Origin: Alphaproteobacteria bacterium
Lineage (GTDB): Bacteria; Pseudomonadota; Alphaproteobacteria; Rhizobiales; Hyphomicrobiaceae
Direction of reading: 5' to 3'
Assembly: GCA_024279745.1 (NCBI GenBank)
Contig: JAJRRE010000234.1
Location: 1 to 7,098 of the forward strand
DNA length: 7,098 nt
Below the pieces are notes generated by a model. That model saw nothing but the letters and a program-made list of their open reading frames with translations. It was not told the DNA's origin and did not search any database. Of the stretch, positions 6,146-7,098 are shown one piece after another (the stretch's first letter is position 1; each line of letters starts with the position of its first letter). The translations under genes were made by a program, and so were the position numbers.

Positions 6146-7098
6146 GTGGTAGGCTTGAAGAACAAGGCCCAATTCATTGATATTTTTAGGAATTGGCGCC
6201 TGGCACTTCTTGGAGCAACAGGGCTGGTGCTATCCTTGGCATCCGGGTGGACCACCTGGGACGGGATGCGCAATTTTACCAATGAGCCAATTTTATCATT
6301 GATGATCACATTTGGCATCCAAGGTGTGATGCTGATTGTCGCGTGGCTGATTGGCGAAAGTTTTGCGACGAGTATCGGGCGCGGTAGACAAGAGCGACGC
6401 CAGCCCCTTCTTTTGCGCTTTTTAATTGTTGCGATATGGCTGGCGCTGTTTGTGCTGCTCGGCTTACTGTTGGCACTATTGTTGGGGTTTGATGTTGAGG
6501 CACTGCTCGGCCTCAGGCTGTCACGCGCACAATCGGTATATAACGGCGAATATTTGCTCATCGGCATAATGTTGGCTCTGTTTACATTGCCAATTTTGAG
6601 TGCCGGCAAAGACATCATCGAAAAATATCAACAGGCAGCGCGGGTGATTGCTCGCAATCTGTCGTTATGGCTGATGTTTCTGGCATGTATGGGAGCATCG
6701 GTATTTTTCTCCTTTGACTCCCTTTTTACGGCGATATTCCCCCAAAATGAGCGTGTTAGAGCAGCCGATATTCGCATACGCACGCAAGTGGCGGCGATCA
6801 GCGCCAATATCAGTGAATTGAACACACGTCGGCGGCTCGAAGCGCGAACCAAATTCCTGGCCTCGAAGGAATGGGAAAACTATTCGGGCAATCTGGACCG
6901 GCTGGTTGTTGAGCTTAGAAATGCGCCTAGCCGGGTTGATCAATATTTGCGCCTGCAATCCAAGCGCAGCCAAAAAACAAGTGTGCAAAGAGAAGAAGAG
7001 CTGGCGTTGCTGCGCGGGCAATTGTCTCAATTGTTGGAACAAAAGGCGCAGCTGTCCGAGCGTGTTCTGGAGTTGAAGAACCAGACGGCGGTTTTGAA
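6146..7098 (+). CDS. Unrecognised multi-pass membrane protein with coiled coil, 3'-truncated
   Basis: The frame stays open for 317 codons to the window edge; the nearest upstream in-frame stop is at 6098. No ATG lies near the start. GTG at 6146 is chosen because GGGGT (6134-6138) sits seven bases before it; GTG 6137 and TTG 6155 are alternatives. I do not recognise the family. Hydrophobic segments lie at about 17-35, 49-70, 91-114, 135-153 and 172-198. Basic loops (residues 1-18, 78-91 and 155-171) alternate with neutral or acidic ones, so the positive-inside rule predicts a cytoplasmic N-terminus, five passes, and everything after residue 199 in the periplasm. That part is highly charged with heptad-like Leu spacing at about 203-235 and 280-317, indicating a coiled coil that continues past the edge. 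It follows the secretion genes on the same strand, but the 242-base gap makes operon membership uncertain. Confidence 0.75.
   Translation, partial: MVGLKNKAQFIDIFRNWRLALLGATGLVLSLASGWTTWDGMRNFTNEPILSLMITFGIQGVMLIVAWLIGESFATSIGRGRQERRQPLLLRFLIVAIWLALFVLLGLLLALLLGFDVEALLGLRLSRAQSVYNGEYLLIGIMLALFTLPILSAGKDIIEKYQQAARVIARNLSLWLMFLACMGASVFFSFDSLFTAIFPQNERVRAADIRIRTQVAAISANISELNTRRRLEARTKFLASKEWENYSGNLDRLVVELRNAPSRVDQYLRLQSKRSQKTSVQREEELALLRGQLSQLLEQKAQLSERVLELKNQTAVL

Noticed and set aside
6043..6618. 191-codon minus-strand frame across the intergenic region and the membrane-protein gene
   Set aside because: The plus strand gives clear membrane helices and a coiled coil over the same bases; the minus frame gives no coherent domain and no good start signal.

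Overview
The window looks like part of a Gram-negative bacterial chromosome, probably from an alphaproteobacterium. That placement is an inference: the transporter ATPase and adaptor look like the PrtD/PrtE branch of type I secretion proteins, but no marker gene fixes the taxon. All supported genes lie on the plus strand, coding density is high, and I see no RNA genes, CRISPR array or insertion sequence.

Layout: positions 1-1146 hold the 3' two-thirds of a type I secretion ABC transporter (end of the membrane domain plus a complete ATPase domain). Its last 22 bases overlap the start of a large acidic RTX protein (1125-4520, 1131 aa). After an 87-base gap comes a HlyD/PrtE-type membrane fusion protein (4608-5903, 431 aa). 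A 242-base intergenic stretch with a hairpin follows. From a GTG at 6146, a reading frame runs off the right edge; it encodes an unrecognised protein with about five membrane segments and a predicted periplasmic coiled coil.

The first three genes make a coherent secretion unit. The ABC protein energises export, the membrane fusion protein bridges the inner membrane to an outer-membrane TolC-type channel (not in this window), and the RTX protein lying between them is the likely substrate. It carries a C-terminal type I secretion domain and should fold outside the cell on calcium binding.

The RTX protein is the most structured part of the window. It has an unusual N-terminal hydrophobic stretch, a long low-complexity linker, one cadherin-like domain, 19 uninterrupted nonapeptide repeats, an exact 297-bp tandem duplication of a larger module, a long His/Asp-rich insertion that splits the repeat region, a third diverged module and the secretion domain. 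No enzymatic domain is visible, so a surface, matrix or adhesion role fits best. The last gene may belong to the same system or be independent.
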